Below are positions 49,873 to 62,384 of a stretch of 64,000 nucleotides of DNA, piece by piece. Numbering within the stretch: position 1 is the first letter of the stretch; the number at the start of each line of letters is the position of its first letter. Origin of the DNA: Leucaena leucocephala. Its lineage: Eukaryota > Streptophyta > Magnoliopsida > Fabales > Fabaceae. The stretch is taken from positions 7,107,001-7,171,000 of the forward strand of contig CM073535.1 of the NCBI GenBank assembly GCA_037074615.1, read 5' to 3'. The notes below the pieces were generated by a model. That model did not search any database and had not been told where the DNA came from. It was given only the letters and a program-made list of their open reading frames with translations. A program made the position numbers and the translations under genes.

Positions 49873-52800
49873 ATGGGTTTGTGTAGATTTTCCTTGTTTG
49901 CGTTTTTCTCTGTGGTCGTTGTTCATTTAGGAGTTCATGGGGAAGCAAATGCCGACCTGGTGTTTGATAAAAGTTCTCTGATATCATTCATGAGAGGCAT
50001 TGTTTCTGACCCAAAGAACGCTCTAGCGAGCTGGAAATCTCCTGACATTCATGTCTGTAATTGGTCAGGGATAAGATGCAACAATGCAAGTGACAGAAGA
50101 GTCATAGAGATTGATCTCAATGGAAAATCTGTAGGTGGCATAATTTCCCCTGCTATTTCCAACCTCACTTCCTTGAAAATTCTTGATCTTTCTGAGAATT
50201 TCTTTGTGGGTCACATTCCGAATGAGTTAGGCTTCTTAACTCAACTGGGGCAACTCAGTTTATCTTGGAATTTTCTTCAAGGAGAAATTCCAACTGAATT
50301 GGGTTCACTTCATAACTTATATTACCTTGACATGGGAAGCAACCAGCTTGAAGGTGAGATTCCAGAATCACTTTTCTGTAATGGTTCTTCTTCCTTATTG
50401 AGGTATATAGATCTCTCCAACAATTCCTTAATGGGACATATCCCATTGAACAATGAGTGTATGCTTCTAGAAGTTAGGTTCCTCTTACTTTGGTCTAATA
50501 AGCTTGTAGGCCAAATTCCTCCAGCTCTTTCTAACTCCACACAGCTAAAATGGCTTGATTTGGAGTCAAATATGCTGAGTGGTGAGTTACCACATGAGAT
50601 GGTTAGTTGGCCTGAACTACAATTCCTTTATTTGTCTGATAATGACTTTTTGAGCCATGATGGAAACACCAACCTTGAACCTTTCTTTGATTCTTTGAGA
50701 AATTTATCTAACCTTCAAGAACTTGAATTAGCAGAAAACAATCTTGGTGGGAAGCTTCCTTCTAACATTGGTGATCTTCCTAAAAGCCTTGTTCAGCTTC
50801 ATCTTGATAACAATCTCATTTATGGCCCCATTCCTCCTCAAATATCCAACCTTGTTAACCTGACTTTACTGAATTTTTCTAGTAATCTACTGAATGGATC
50901 TATTCCTTCTAGCATATGGAAGATGGGAAAGCTTGAGAGAATCTATTTGTCCAATAATTCACTATCTGGTGAGATTCCTTCAGAACTTGGTGGCATTCAA
51001 CATCTGGGCCTTCTAGACTTGTCAAGAAACAAGCTTTCTGGTTCTATACCAGATAGTTTTGCTAACCTTCCTCAGTTAAGAAGGCTTTTGCTGTACAAAA
51101 ACCGGCTTTCTGGAACGATCCCACCGAGTCTTGGAAAATGCGTCAATTTGGAGATTTTGGACCTATCTAGGAACAGAATTTCCGGGGTGATTCCTACAGA
51201 AGTTGCCGCCTTAACTAGCTTGAAACTATACTTGAACTTGTCAAGCAACAACTTGAATGGCCCGTTACCATTAGAGCTCAGCAAAATGGACATGGTGCTA
51301 GCTATTGATTTATCTAACAACAATCTCTCAGGCAGAATCCCACCTCAGCTTGAAAGCTGCATAGCTCTAGAATTCCTTAACCTTTCTGGTAACTCCTTAG
51401 AGGGCCCTCTCCCTTTTCCATTAGGCCAATTGCCTTATATAAAGGCACTTGATGTCTCTTCAAATAGGTTAATTGGGCCAATACCAGAGTCCCTTCTGTT
51501 ATCATCCACTCTGAAGAAACTCAATTTCTCCTTCAACAATTTCTCAGGGAATATACCAAACAAGGGAGCAATTTCATCTCTTACCATAGACTCTTTCCTA
51601 GGAAATGATGCTCTATGTGGTTCCATAAAAGGGATGAAAAGCTGCCACAAGAAACACAGTTATCATTTTGTTCTCCTTATAATTCCTGTGTTTCTATTTG
51701 CCACTCCCCTCTTGTGCATGTTCGGCTACCGATTGGCACATATGGTGAAATCTCCAAGGCAATTGGCCATATTTGGCAGAAATGACTGTGAGAGCGATGA
51801 AGAGGAAACGAAGGAGCTAAAGTACCCAAGCATTTCATATAAAAAACTTATTGAAGCCACTGGAGGATTCAGTGCTTCAAGCTTAATTGGTTCAGGAAGA
51901 TTTGGGCATGTTTACAAAGGAGTCCTTAGAGATAACACCAGAATAGCAGTGAAGGTGATAGATACAGCCACAGCGGGTGAATTGTCAGGGAGTTTTAGAA
52001 GAGAGTTTCAAATTTTGAGAAGAACTAGGCACAGAAACTTGATAAGGATCATCACAATTTGCAGCAAGCCAAAGTTTAAGGCTCTTGTTCTTCCTCTAAT
52101 GCCCAATGGAAGCCTTGAGAGGCACCTATATCCAAGCCATGGGTTGAGCCAAAGGTTGAATTTAGTTCAGTTAGTGAGGATATGCAGTGATGTGGCTGAA
52201 GGAATGGCCTATTTGCACCATTACTCACCAGTAAAAGTGATCCACTGCGATCTCAAGCCGAGCAATATACTTCTCGATGACGATATGACAGCTTTGGTTA
52301 CTGATTTTGGAATTTCAAGGCTCGTGAAAGGCGATGAGAGTATGGCCTCGAATAATAGTAGCTCGGCATCTTTCAGTTCAACACATGACTTGTTATGTGG
52401 TTCTGTTGGCTATATAGCCCCTGGTATGTACTATGAACTTTGATTTTGCAAAAAGTTTCTTATGTTCTTGCTGGAGTTATTGATGGCACTTTTCCTGGAA
52501 GTTAGTTAGTCAATAGAATTTAGAGATAGATGCATTACTAAGACAATACTTAATATTAGGTCCAATCATTTTTTAACTTAAGGTGTTTTGTCTGCTGCTC
52601 TTCTTTTCTCTGCTAAATGAGAGCATTGCTAGGTAAATTCTGTTAAATTGCAACTATATAAAATGTTCTAATTTTTGACAAAATGAAACTTAGCCACAAA
52701 ATTAGTTGGTTTTCTTGTGACTTAATATTATTTTGCAACTTCTTTGAGGCATGTCTTCTTGTTTTTTTCCCGTTTGATCCTGCTGCAGTTATTTAATCAA

Positions 52801-53593
52801 AATAATAGAAAAATTCGTATCAACAGCGTGAAATGATAGACAGGTTAAAATTGTTAGAAATTTATTTTAATTGCATCCTAAGAGGATTAACCTAACAAAT
52901 TTAATTTGTGAATATATGTGCAATGGCCTTAGAAGACTAAAAAGCTAATTCAATATATAACTGAAAAGGTGAGGCTGCATATCTTTGTCTGTCCCCAAAC
53001 TCTGCCTGGTGGGAGTCTTAGGCATTGGGAGTATATTGATTCCACATTTTTTTGTGGAAACACAAAGAATTAGGCTATTATACGCAAATAATATATACCT
53101 TTGTGCTGCAAAACTTATTACTATTTCTCTGATCTTCAATTTGGGAAAACCAGAGTATGGAATGGGGAAAAAAGCATCAACACTGGGTGATGTGTACAGT
53201 TATGGAGTATTACTACTAGAAATAGTGACAGGTAGGCCTCCAACGGATGTTCTTGTCCATGAAGGCTCAAGTTTGCATGAGTGGGTGAAGAGACAGTACC
53301 CATACAAGCTTAACAACGTTGTTGAGAAGACATTGCAAAGGTGGTCACATTCACATTCTGGGCAACAACAATATGACAGCAGCAAAATCTGGCAAGATGT
53401 TGTACTTGAACTCATAGAACTGGGGCTTCTCTGCACTCAGTATAATCCTCTGACAAGGCCAAGCATGATGGATGTAGCTCAAGAAATAGGAATGTTGAAG
53501 GACTACTTGTGTAATCCATCATCTTATGATGAAGCAGTTAACTCTAAGGTTGATGATTCCTTTTGTAGTGAAGATAATTTACTTGAAAAGTAA
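49873..53593 (+). CDS. LRR receptor-like protein kinase, non-RD type
   Basis: Two exons, 49873-52423 and 53154-53593, encode 996 aa. The layout is a signal peptide (about 1-27), an N-terminal cap with CNWSGIRC, about 20 LRRs (residues ~80-590) with LxGxIP cores, a transmembrane segment (~597-620, LLIIPVFLFATPLLCMF), and a Ser/Thr kinase (~660-965). Kinase landmarks: GSGRFGHVYKG, IAVKVID (VAIK Lys), IHCDLKPSNILLD (Cys in place of Arg of HRD), TDFGISR, and GYIAPEYGMG across the splice junction. Catalytic Asp and DFG are present, so it should be active. The closest Arabidopsis gene from memory is At2g24130. The start is the first ATG in frame; upstream in-frame codons to 49762 have no ATG. Ligand unknown. 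Confidence 0.95.
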
Positions 53594-53614
53594 ATTAGTG
53601 AATTAATTAAAGGA

Positions 53615-53869
53615 AAAACTATATTAGAAGCACCTATATTTTCCCCAAATTTATAATATAGTATATGTGTACTTTTTTCTCAATTAAAACTTTAATTCTA
53701 CTCTATTTAGTACCGTTAACTCATATATAAAGACTAATAGTACTAACAAAATAAAGTTATATAGATTAATTGTGCTAACATAATAAAATTAAAATATTTA
53801 ATTGAAAAAAAATACACAAATACTAAATTAAAAATTTAGAAAAAGTATAGATATTTCTAATATAGTTTT
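53615..53869. mobile_element. Foldback MITE just after the receptor-kinase stop codon
   Basis: AAAACTATATTAGAAGCACC at the left and the inverse AAAACTATATTAGAAATATC at the right extend with similarity for about 75 bp each, ending near TCAATTAAA. The 255-bp element starts 22 bp past the stop at 53593, so it probably forms most of the 3'UTR. Confidence 0.78.
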
Positions 53870-54635
53870 CACTTTGATTATATATGTAAACGAGAGATAG
53901 CTGAAATAGAGGAGAATAGATGAAGTGTTTAGATCCACTAGTTGCAATGGAGGAACCCTGCATGACAATTGGGTCCCACCTACATTTATTTTTTTCCCTA
54001 TTCACTTTTTCATCCTCCATTGGAGAAGATCAAACCTAAGTACTTGATAATTTGATCAACAGTAATCAACCAATTGTCTACTTGATTTTTTTATCCTAAA
54101 TTGTTTTCACCGTCATGATAAAATTGATTCAGCCAATGATAGTTAAGTTAAATAAAAGGAACTCGATTTCTCTAAACCTATAAAATGGGATAAAAAAGTT
54201 GTTAAAAAAACTACCTTAAATTAGGTTTGACAACATTTAATTAAATAAATTAACTCAATAGTACTAAATATCTCATGGTAATTACCATAGTATAAAAGTT
54301 ATTAATTTCTAAATACATTTTTCACATTACTAGCTAGCATCCCCTAGAATGCTTTATAGATTGAAGGTAGTGAATTTTTCTTCTTAATTCCTAATGTTTG
54401 CTGAATATTATCCATTTGTGTGGAACTCCAATTGCTTAATGAATGTTGAAAATTTATAATGATACCACATGATAGTAGTATGTAGATGATGATTTAAACT
54501 TCAAATTACTTTATCATAGACTTTTAAACATCAATGTCATGAATTTTTTAACTGGGTCAGCGGTCAACCACACTTGTCTAATTACTCTTAGCATGATAGA
54601 TATAATCAGTATCTGTATGATTTTCTATTACACTG

Positions 54636-54666
<31 letters not shown>

Positions 54667-56098
54667 CCACAAACGTGAAATATACTTGGAAGTCAATCCT
54701 TCTTGTATTATCTCTAGAAGATATAGTGAGAGTCATGTTTTGTGGTAGTTACGAGTGAATTCCACAATGGAAGCTGGTCTTTTGTTATCTTTCTGCCTAC
54801 CTTTTATATACATAAAAAACAAAAGCCAGTGGAAGTTGATATAATAACCCTAATCACTGAGAATTAAAAGAATATCCACGCTTGAACATTAATATCGTTT
54901 TCATCTTTTGTTCACATTTTGCATCACACACGCACATTTGAGCACGAAGAAAACAGGATTATTTGCAGTGGTAGGTCAAGTTGTCCAATTCATTCACAGA
55001 AGAAGAAGAAGGAGAAATTAAAAAAAGCAAGATTATTATGGTGAATTGTTATCTGCCTGCAAATTGATGAGCAACGACAATTAGTGGGTCTTGCAGATAT
55101 TAATATTATATGAACCTTTCAATTAAGATTAAGATATTATTCCTTTGTGTTAGACGCACTTATTTATTGCTTCAGGTTTCTTTTATTGAGCTATTAGCGA
55201 GTTAACTTTTTTATATAGATTAAAAAAATTAATTAAATTAATTATTTATGACTAAATTAATAATCTCAAGACGAATTAATATTATATAATCTTTAATCTT
55301 AACTAGTTTTTATATTAATTATAATTAATTAATTTATTTAATTTCTTTAATTTATTAAAAAAAATCAATTAGCTCTTATATTAATGACTGAAAGAGTATC
55401 ACACAAACCCATGCAAGTTTTTGAAGGAGATCAGTATTATGTTAACTTTATCTGGACCTATATATTACTCCTTTGGTCTTAAATATAAGAGTCAATTATA
55501 GGGTTATTTTAGTCTCGAATGTAGCTCAATCTACTTTATTTTTTATATGTATCATTTTGCCTCAAATTAATTTTATATAATTTATAAATTAATATATAAT
55601 ATATTGTTATACAAAAATATTTTTAGAAAATTCAGGTCATATTTATTATAATTAATTATTTTTTTATTTTTTTAATATATTTAAATTAATTAAATAACTC
55701 TTATAATCAAAGAAATATCTTTTTGTCACGGACGAGGGGTTGTAATCATTCATGGCAAATATCCACTCCTAGTCCTGTATATATATAATTCCACTGTCTC
55801 TTTGTGTGTCCAAGAGTTCATGTTATGTATGTATGCTCGTAATCGTTTATATAATTCCATATGATATGATAGATTCTAAGACAAGTTGAATATGTACCAC
55901 AAAGAGAAGTAAATCTAAAGTAATCATCATGAATATATCTTTACTGGATAGATACTTCTCCACTCCACATATGATACTCCCTCCTATGATCTTAGATATA
56001 TAAGAGATTGTCAATAGGTTTGGTTTGATAACAACTTAATTTCTTTTGTTTGTTTATCATATCCATTATTTTTTTAGACTATTTCCATCATATAATAA
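53870..56098. other. AT-rich intergenic region
   Basis: No gene. A TA microsatellite lies at 54639-54666 and an AT-rich palindromic stretch at 55200-55380, like the one at 14110-14280. One-sided CTCC(T)-type repeat ends (ctcctttggtcttaaatata at 55469; ctccctcctatgatcttaga at 55978) suggest further eroded stowaway-like elements. Confidence 0.5.
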
Positions 56099-56690
56099 GG
56101 GCCGTTTGAATAAGATTTTAAAAAATAATTTATAAAAAAAAATTGGGTAACTTTTATAAAAGGGTTTCTGGAGAATAACTTATGAAAAAGAAATGATTTT
56201 GAATAAATGAGTATTTGGATAGTTATTTCTAGAAGTATTTTTATTATTGATAAATTATAAAAAATAGTATAATTATTAAATATATGAGAAAGGAGAGAGG
56301 GTATAGAAGATAGATGAGAGAGGAGAGATAGTGTAAAAGAGAGATGAGATGAGATGAGGTGTAGAAAATAAAAGAGAGAGAAGAGAGGGTGTATAAAATA
56401 AAAGAGAGAGGAGAGAGGGTGTAGAAAATAAATGAGAGAGGAGAGAAGGTGTAGAAGAGAGAGGAGAGACGGTGCAAGAAAAAATAGGGATAATATAGTA
56501 ATTGGTTAGTCCATAAGCTCTTTTACTGTTGTATAAGCTGCTCTGACTAACTTATCTGAAACCTTGGTTTTAAACTATAGTTTTGTCTAAAAATATTTTT
56601 GAATAAATATAATTTTTTTATTTTAAAATTTTTCAAAATCTAGGTTTTAAAACTAAGTTTTGCTAGTTTCCAATCACACTATAAATAGAA
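56099..56690. mobile_element. Dispersed TIR family, copy E (inverted)
   Basis: The left end gggccgtttgaataagattt leads to tttggatagttatttctaga and ttattgataaattataaaa. A purine-rich core (GAGAGAGG repeats, the inverse of the CTCTTCTC tracts in A-C) is followed by aaaatagggataatatagta and cttttactgtt. The core contains a local ~40-bp tandem repeat (gagagaggagagagggtgtag) at about 56350-56450. Confidence 0.78.
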
Positions 56691-56699
56691 ATAATATGA

Positions 56700-59261
56700 G
56701 AAAAATTAGTAAATAGAATGAAGTAAATATATAAAATGATTATTAATTTTAAGAAAATTAGTATAAATTTGTTAGATTCTAGTATTATCAAACTCAATTG
56801 AGAGTAGCTCTCTCAAAAGTATTTTTTGTATTCACATAGACTTAAACTCAAGACCTTGTATTTAAGGAGATAAAATCTTTCTCATTTGGATCAAACGCAT
56901 GCTGGTTTCCTTAACTTTATTTATTAATTTGTGTGCTCAACAATTAATTAGGACTATAGGGAATAATAATTTTTGAAAGATGGCACTTATTTTTTTTATA
57001 ACTTCAATTTTTGAAACATTTTACTTATTTATTACTCCTTCAGTACCTTTTTATAAGCCTATGCTAATTACTTACATGATATTAAGAAAATTAGCTAAAT
57101 ATAATTTTGTTTTACAACTTTTCAAAATTACCTTTTGATTGGTAAAGTAGTTCACTGGAGAGGGAGGGATGGAGGATGCATGGAAAAGCTATCATCAATC
57201 AAACTGAGAGTGAAATATATTATTCTTAAAAACGACTTAGAAATGTTTCAAAGGGTCAAAATAGAAAAAATTAAGGAAAAGTTTACTATTAAAAAATTTA
57301 TTGAGTATCAATAGTACCTCGTGTGTATAAAAATTTATGGAGCACCATATTTTCCCGTTGAAATATATAATTACATTATATACTAAGAAAAAAAATTAAA
57401 ATCTTAGTCCCCCCTTGTCTTCGCTCCATGAAGATGAAAGTCCCAAAAGGAAAACAAAAAGAGAAGGGAAGTATTTAATGTCTTAGTCCAAAAGTTTGCC
57501 ATCCTTTTTCATTCGTCCAATTGCGTCCAGTAAATAGATCACCAATCAAAATCCCTACAAGTAGCTGACGACGATGTTTGGTAGGTAGAACAAGATATAC
57601 ACAATATTATTAACCAGAATATCCCAGAAACCCAAGATTTGATCTCATGGCCACCGAAAGAGTAACTTTGTGTAACCGTGGAGTCGCAAAGTGATGACAT
57701 ACAGAAGATTAATTCTTTTCAAAACTATAAAAACTTATAAATTTTTATCTAATTGGCAGTTCTACTCACTACTTCTTCTATCTTATCTAGCTATATACTG
57801 CCACAAAGTTCTCACATCAACGAAATGATTGTGTAGGATATGTGTTTCATTCTTACCAACCAATTAAACTGAATTTTTTTGGGAAAAGAACTATTATATA
57901 TTTATTAAATCATATTTGTTTACTATTACTACTATACTTTTTAAAAAAAAAAATTAAGCTAGAGTTATTTCTACTCTCACTTTTATTCTCTAATCTCTAT
58001 ATTTTTTTACATAGGTACACGATATCATGAACATATCTACTTTAATTTAGAAGATTTATCGGGAATCTAAACTAATCAAGATTGAGTCTAATATGATCAC
58101 AAAAGGTGACAATTTATCATTAAGTATTTAACACTATTGTATTTTTTGGACTCAAACTCGAGAATCCTAGTTGTGCTGTTACAATCCTTTCTACATTCAT
58201 TGATCTCTCTTATTTCAATAAAGGGATTGAACTCTTGGCATCTACTGAACTAACCTAATATAATTTGTCTTTTTTCATTAATATTATTATGTACACCAAA
58301 TATAATTATATTTGTCAGAGAAGAAGAGGGAATTTGTTTTTTTTTTTATAAAATTTTTTAGAAAGGGATTGGGTTCACTCACGATCCAGGGATAGTGCAA
58401 AGTCTTTCTTCCTCTTAGGCGATACCAATGTCGGATATGATGAGTTGTCTATTATCCTCATGTGTAAACATAAACACCTAGGAATTAGGATGCCTTCTTA
58501 AGCACCGTAATTAGAATTACAATAAAGTGATACTCCTCAATGATCAAACACGCTCTAAATGGTCATATATCTTACTCTTTTACCAGTTAAACTGATAGTT
58601 GGAATTTATTTTTTGGTAATAAAAATCAAAGCCTTGTTAGAGTAATAAGAAATTCAGAATGTAGGCCTAGAATCAATCCTGGCCCAGTTTTTTGTTTTTC
58701 ACCGATTTTCTTCTTCTCCTCTCACAAAAAAAAACAATTATCATGCGTTCAATCTGTCCCTTGTTCAATAAGCAATACAAATGAGACATTCTTGATCAAG
58801 CCTTCAACTCTGCATTTAGTTTCTTATTAAAATATATAGTTATAATGGAAAGTAGTTTCTAACGTGAAACCAAACAAACCAACCCTGCATTTGTCTGCTT
58901 GGACTTCACTATGAGGGGGAAAATCGCCACAACATTTTATTTTTCTCTCATGGCATGAAAATACAGAATCGAGAAGCTCCTCACTCCACTAACTCAAGTA
59001 TACATCAATCTCAATCTCAGATTAAAAAAAAAGGAAATAAAAACAGAAGAAAAAAAGAAAGAAAAAGTTCGACATTCTTAACCCTACATCAGGAGCTTCA
59101 AGTCACTGTCATATATCAGTGCCTAATGTACAAGATGAAGTTACAACAGAGAGTATAAACATTTCAGAAACTATATTCAAAAATCAATGAATCTATTCTA
59201 TGGCCTCAAATCCACACATTCTCAAAACTATCAGATAGAAATCATGCACATACCAAAATCA
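56700..59261. other. Intergenic region with repeats, no gene
   Basis: It includes an eroded CTCC-type MITE end at 57033, a stretch at 56780-56900 of anonymous repeat character, and copy 2 of the second dispersed family. The DUF593 gene 3' flank is at the right. All ORFs are short and AT-driven. Confidence 0.5.
58355..58580 (+). repeat. Second dispersed repeat family, copy 2
   Basis: It aligns with the minus strand of 45020-45240. Shared blocks include GGTTCACTC, AAAGTCT, CCTCTTAGGCGATAC, ATGTCGG, TGAGTTGTCTATTA, TTACAATAAAGTGATACTCCT, and CTCTAAATGGTCATAT. Divergence is considerable, so both are old. Confidence 0.65.
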
Positions 59262-60829
59262 TCAAATCCACATGTACAGCATTGCCTGTTCATAGAAATT
59301 TTTTGATCATCAGAACACAGTTCAATTACAGAAACAAAATGCAACAACACCAGAGAATAATGTGTATGTGTATGTCTTACCTCTTTAAGAGGATCCAAAA
59401 TCCCATCATCTTTTGGTGGAGATGTTTTTGCTTTTGAACTTATAGTAATCTCTTCCCTCATTGATTTGAGCTGGCTGAGTATTTCCTTCAAGAGCCTAAG
59501 CTGATCTTCACCATCATCTCGTTCATGTGTAATTTCTTGCCTTGAGCTCACTCCCTCCCTCTCCTTCTCAAGCCTCTCGATTCTCTTCAAAAGAATGTGA
59601 AACTCGGCTTCCCCGTTGCATTCCAAACTCGTCGTCCCTTCCATTTTCCGGCTAAACATACAAGTGATATTCTTATTATCATTGTTATTACTACCATTTG
59701 GACTGTTGTGTGCTACGGTTTCCATGTTTGAGCTAACAATTCTCATTAGCTTTGATGAATCATATCTAGAAAGTGCTTCTGTCTTTTCCTCTGGCACTAC
59801 TTCTAGGTCTGGTTTTGTTAATCTATTATATGAATCTGTACTTCTCAACCTCTCTAACCTATTTTTCCCATGCTTATTATTATAATTATCCCCAGGTTGT
59901 GGAACTTCAAACACATCATGCACCTTTGCTGATGAACAAGAAGGATCTGTAATTGATTCTTCCCTATTTTGTTGCTTAACTTCATGATGAAGAACTTGAT
60001 CTGAACTACTAATACTAGAGATTGTCAGACTCCTTCTTGGATATAATAATGAACATGATCTGTGTCTCCTACCTCTCAGGCTTGAACCTCTGTGTTGTCC
60101 TTCTATTTCCTTGCAATCTGATATCACGTTCACTTTCTCATCTAACTTTCTAATCTGCTCCCAGTATGCATCTATTGTTTCATGTGTAGTAGATTCTACG
60201 ACCGTGTTTTGTTGTTGAAGGGGTTTTTCCGGAGATTTCTCCTCCTCTATTATTGTTTGCATCATATCGGGACGATGTGGACTCGGCGATCTTTCTCTCT
60301 TTCTAACAGCTCTAGGTAAAGGAGGCAATGAATGGAGTCTTCTCACAGATTCATTATTTTCTGGGTTCTGACGATGACGATGATGATGATGATTTTCGTC
60401 AGTTCTTTGAAGCAACTGATTATTATTATAATTCTCTTCAAGCTCAGACTCAGTGAGATTAGGATCACATCCAAAGCAAACAAGCTTTCTCTTATAAGCC
60501 TGAATTTGATTCTCCAGAGAAGCAATTTCCACGTCTTTCTGAAACATAAGTTCTTCGAAGATCTCCAGAGTTGTCTCTGCATGTTCTAGTTTTTCCTCTG
60601 CCATTCTCTTGTACTGTCTTGCCTCCATTTTTACTGCTGCTTTCTCTCCTTGTAAACGTAGAATCATGTCAAGAGCTTCACTTGCTGCTGTGGCAGATGC
60701 TTCTCTTTCTTCATCCAACTCTGCGTATAGCTTCTGTAGAAGTTGTTGCTGAGCTCCAAGCGTCTCCTTCATCGCTATAATATCACTCTCCGCCATTGTT
60801 CCACTGCTCGTCAAGCTAGCTTCTGCCAT
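59262..60829 (-). CDS. GTD-binding/DUF593 protein (putative myosin-binding protein)
   Basis: Exon 1 is 60829-59381 and exon 2 is 59285-59262 (24 nt, ending EAMLYMWI), giving 490 aa. Residues ~18-117 form the conserved GTD-binding coiled coil (KETLGAQQQLLQKLYAELDE, then AASEALDMILRLQGEKAA and ETTLEIFEELMFQKDVEIAS). Relatives (MyoB group) bind the globular tail of class XI myosins and mark a vesicle compartment. Here no N-terminal transmembrane segment is seen, unlike classic MyoB proteins. A His-rich patch (HHHHRHR) is near residue 150, and a second coiled coil at ~410-460 starts LLKRIERLEKERE. The first ATG was chosen; MAESD twelve codons in is a possible alternative. The Arabidopsis neighbour from memory is At2g24140. 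Confidence 0.92.
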
Positions 60830-60870
60830 TCTCAGAGGAATCACCCCAGCAGAAGCAATGATCTCTTATT

Positions 60871-61326
60871 CTGAAACACACCAGATACGAATTCTGCATC
60901 ACTTTCATAGTGGAAAGCATGATTTTGTTTGGATTTCACGATTTCAAAGAAAATGGAAAATCATTAAGGTCGCAGGGAATGAATGCGATGACCAAAAAGT
61001 CTTAGAAAGTGAGCAATATGCAACATCAAGTTTCACTTGTTTGTTCTGAGACTTTTTTTGACGATGATATTTTTTCGTTGAGACTTCACAGTAATTTTCC
61101 CAAACTTAAATGAGACGACAATACATCAACTTAATGATCAACTTGATATCAGAACCAGTTTTCAGTAATCAATATTAAACAAAATCCACCTAGGATACGA
61201 TCAAAGAAGCGACAAGAGAGATATTGTTTGATGAAATTATGGATGTTTAGGAGATAGGAAAACAGGTTTCATGAGAGAATTCGACGTATTCTGTATCAGA
61301 AATATATGATTGAATTGCGAACATAC
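60871..61326 (-). other. Probable 5'UTR intron of the DUF593 gene
   Basis: On the minus strand CCCTGCAG|GTATGT at 61327/61326 is a strong donor, and GTGTTTCAG|AATAAG at 60871/60870 a good acceptor 41 bp before the ATG. The first, non-coding exon would lie at 61327 to roughly 61550. Long leader introns are common in plant genes. Confidence 0.55.
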
Positions 61327-61559
61327 CTGCAGGGGAATCAAATCGTGGGTCGAATTTCCAGAGTTTCAGGCCAGAGAAGGGAAGGAGGAGGTGATTTAAG
61401 ATGATGAATCTTTACGCAGATGACAATTCATAGGAAAATAGCAGAGCTTGCACTTGAAGGAAACCCAGAGAGAGTCTCTTGAACGAATCGAATTGGACGA
61501 GAAAAAAGGGGAAGAAAATGATGGATTTAAGAACCAGCGCAGGCTCATGCAATAGAAAA

Positions 61560-62380
61560 TAAGAAATTCACGAACGAAATTATACCTTCCGGATTAGCAC
61601 GTATTCATCAAACGAGACAAACAAGGAAAGCCCCAAGGTAGACCAATACAGAAAAAGAAACAAAAGGGCCATACAGTTTCACCCGGAAAAATTAATTTTC
61701 GAAACAGGATTGGAAAAAATAAAAACTGGAATCATAATTCATTCTGGGCTTTTCCACGGAAAGAGAAAACAATCAAACCCAGACAACATGATGGTGCATG
61801 AACGTTACTGGCTTCGCATGAAGAATCAGAAAGTGTGTTGTTGTTTTAGGATACTTTAGAATTTGCATTTTTTTTTTCTCTCAGCGGTGAATAATGATTT
61901 CCTTGTAGGGCCCTTGTCTTTCTTTTCCCTCAAGTGCTCCGGGCCCCTTCTTTTGTTTAATGTCCTAAATTGTTTTTAAAAGGTAGTTGGTGGGTTCGTG
62001 GCATTATTTCCAACGGCTATAACAGGCTCCGATGACGACCGAGTATTGCCGACCATATTTTAGGACGCTGCTAAAAACATTTCTATTCAACCTCCGGCTC
62101 CACGCCTGAAGAAGCCTCTTTTACAAGATACACGCCAAAACAAAGATATTTATAAATTTTAAGCCTAATTGGTCAGTGGCTTTTGATTATATATATCCAA
62201 TTAGTTTTTTAAAGGCCCGGGGGTTTTATTATGACACCCAGGATTCATTTGACAATTAAATACTATGGCACGTTCTGTACAGAAAATCGCGTAGCTCTGC
62301 TCCCCATAAGTACTTTACTTTTTAAAAGAAGGGATAATTAAAAGCATGAATAATTATGATTAAGGATTATAAATTAGATT
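61560..62380. other. Upstream region of the DUF593 gene, no gene seen
   Basis: Non-coding, with moderate G+C to about 62130, consistent with promoter-side sequence of the minus-strand DUF593 gene. It becomes AT-rich beyond. No ORF of interest. Confidence 0.5.
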
Positions 62381-62384
62381 AAAA

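Noticed and set aside
56244..56477. 77-aa repetitive hydrophobic ORF on the minus strand
   Set aside because: It is the CT-rich strand of TIR-family copy E read in frame. The repeats are of DNA origin.
58955..59158. 67-aa Lys-rich ORF downstream of the DUF593 gene
   Set aside because: The composition follows an A-rich stretch in the gene's 3' flank, with no similarity.
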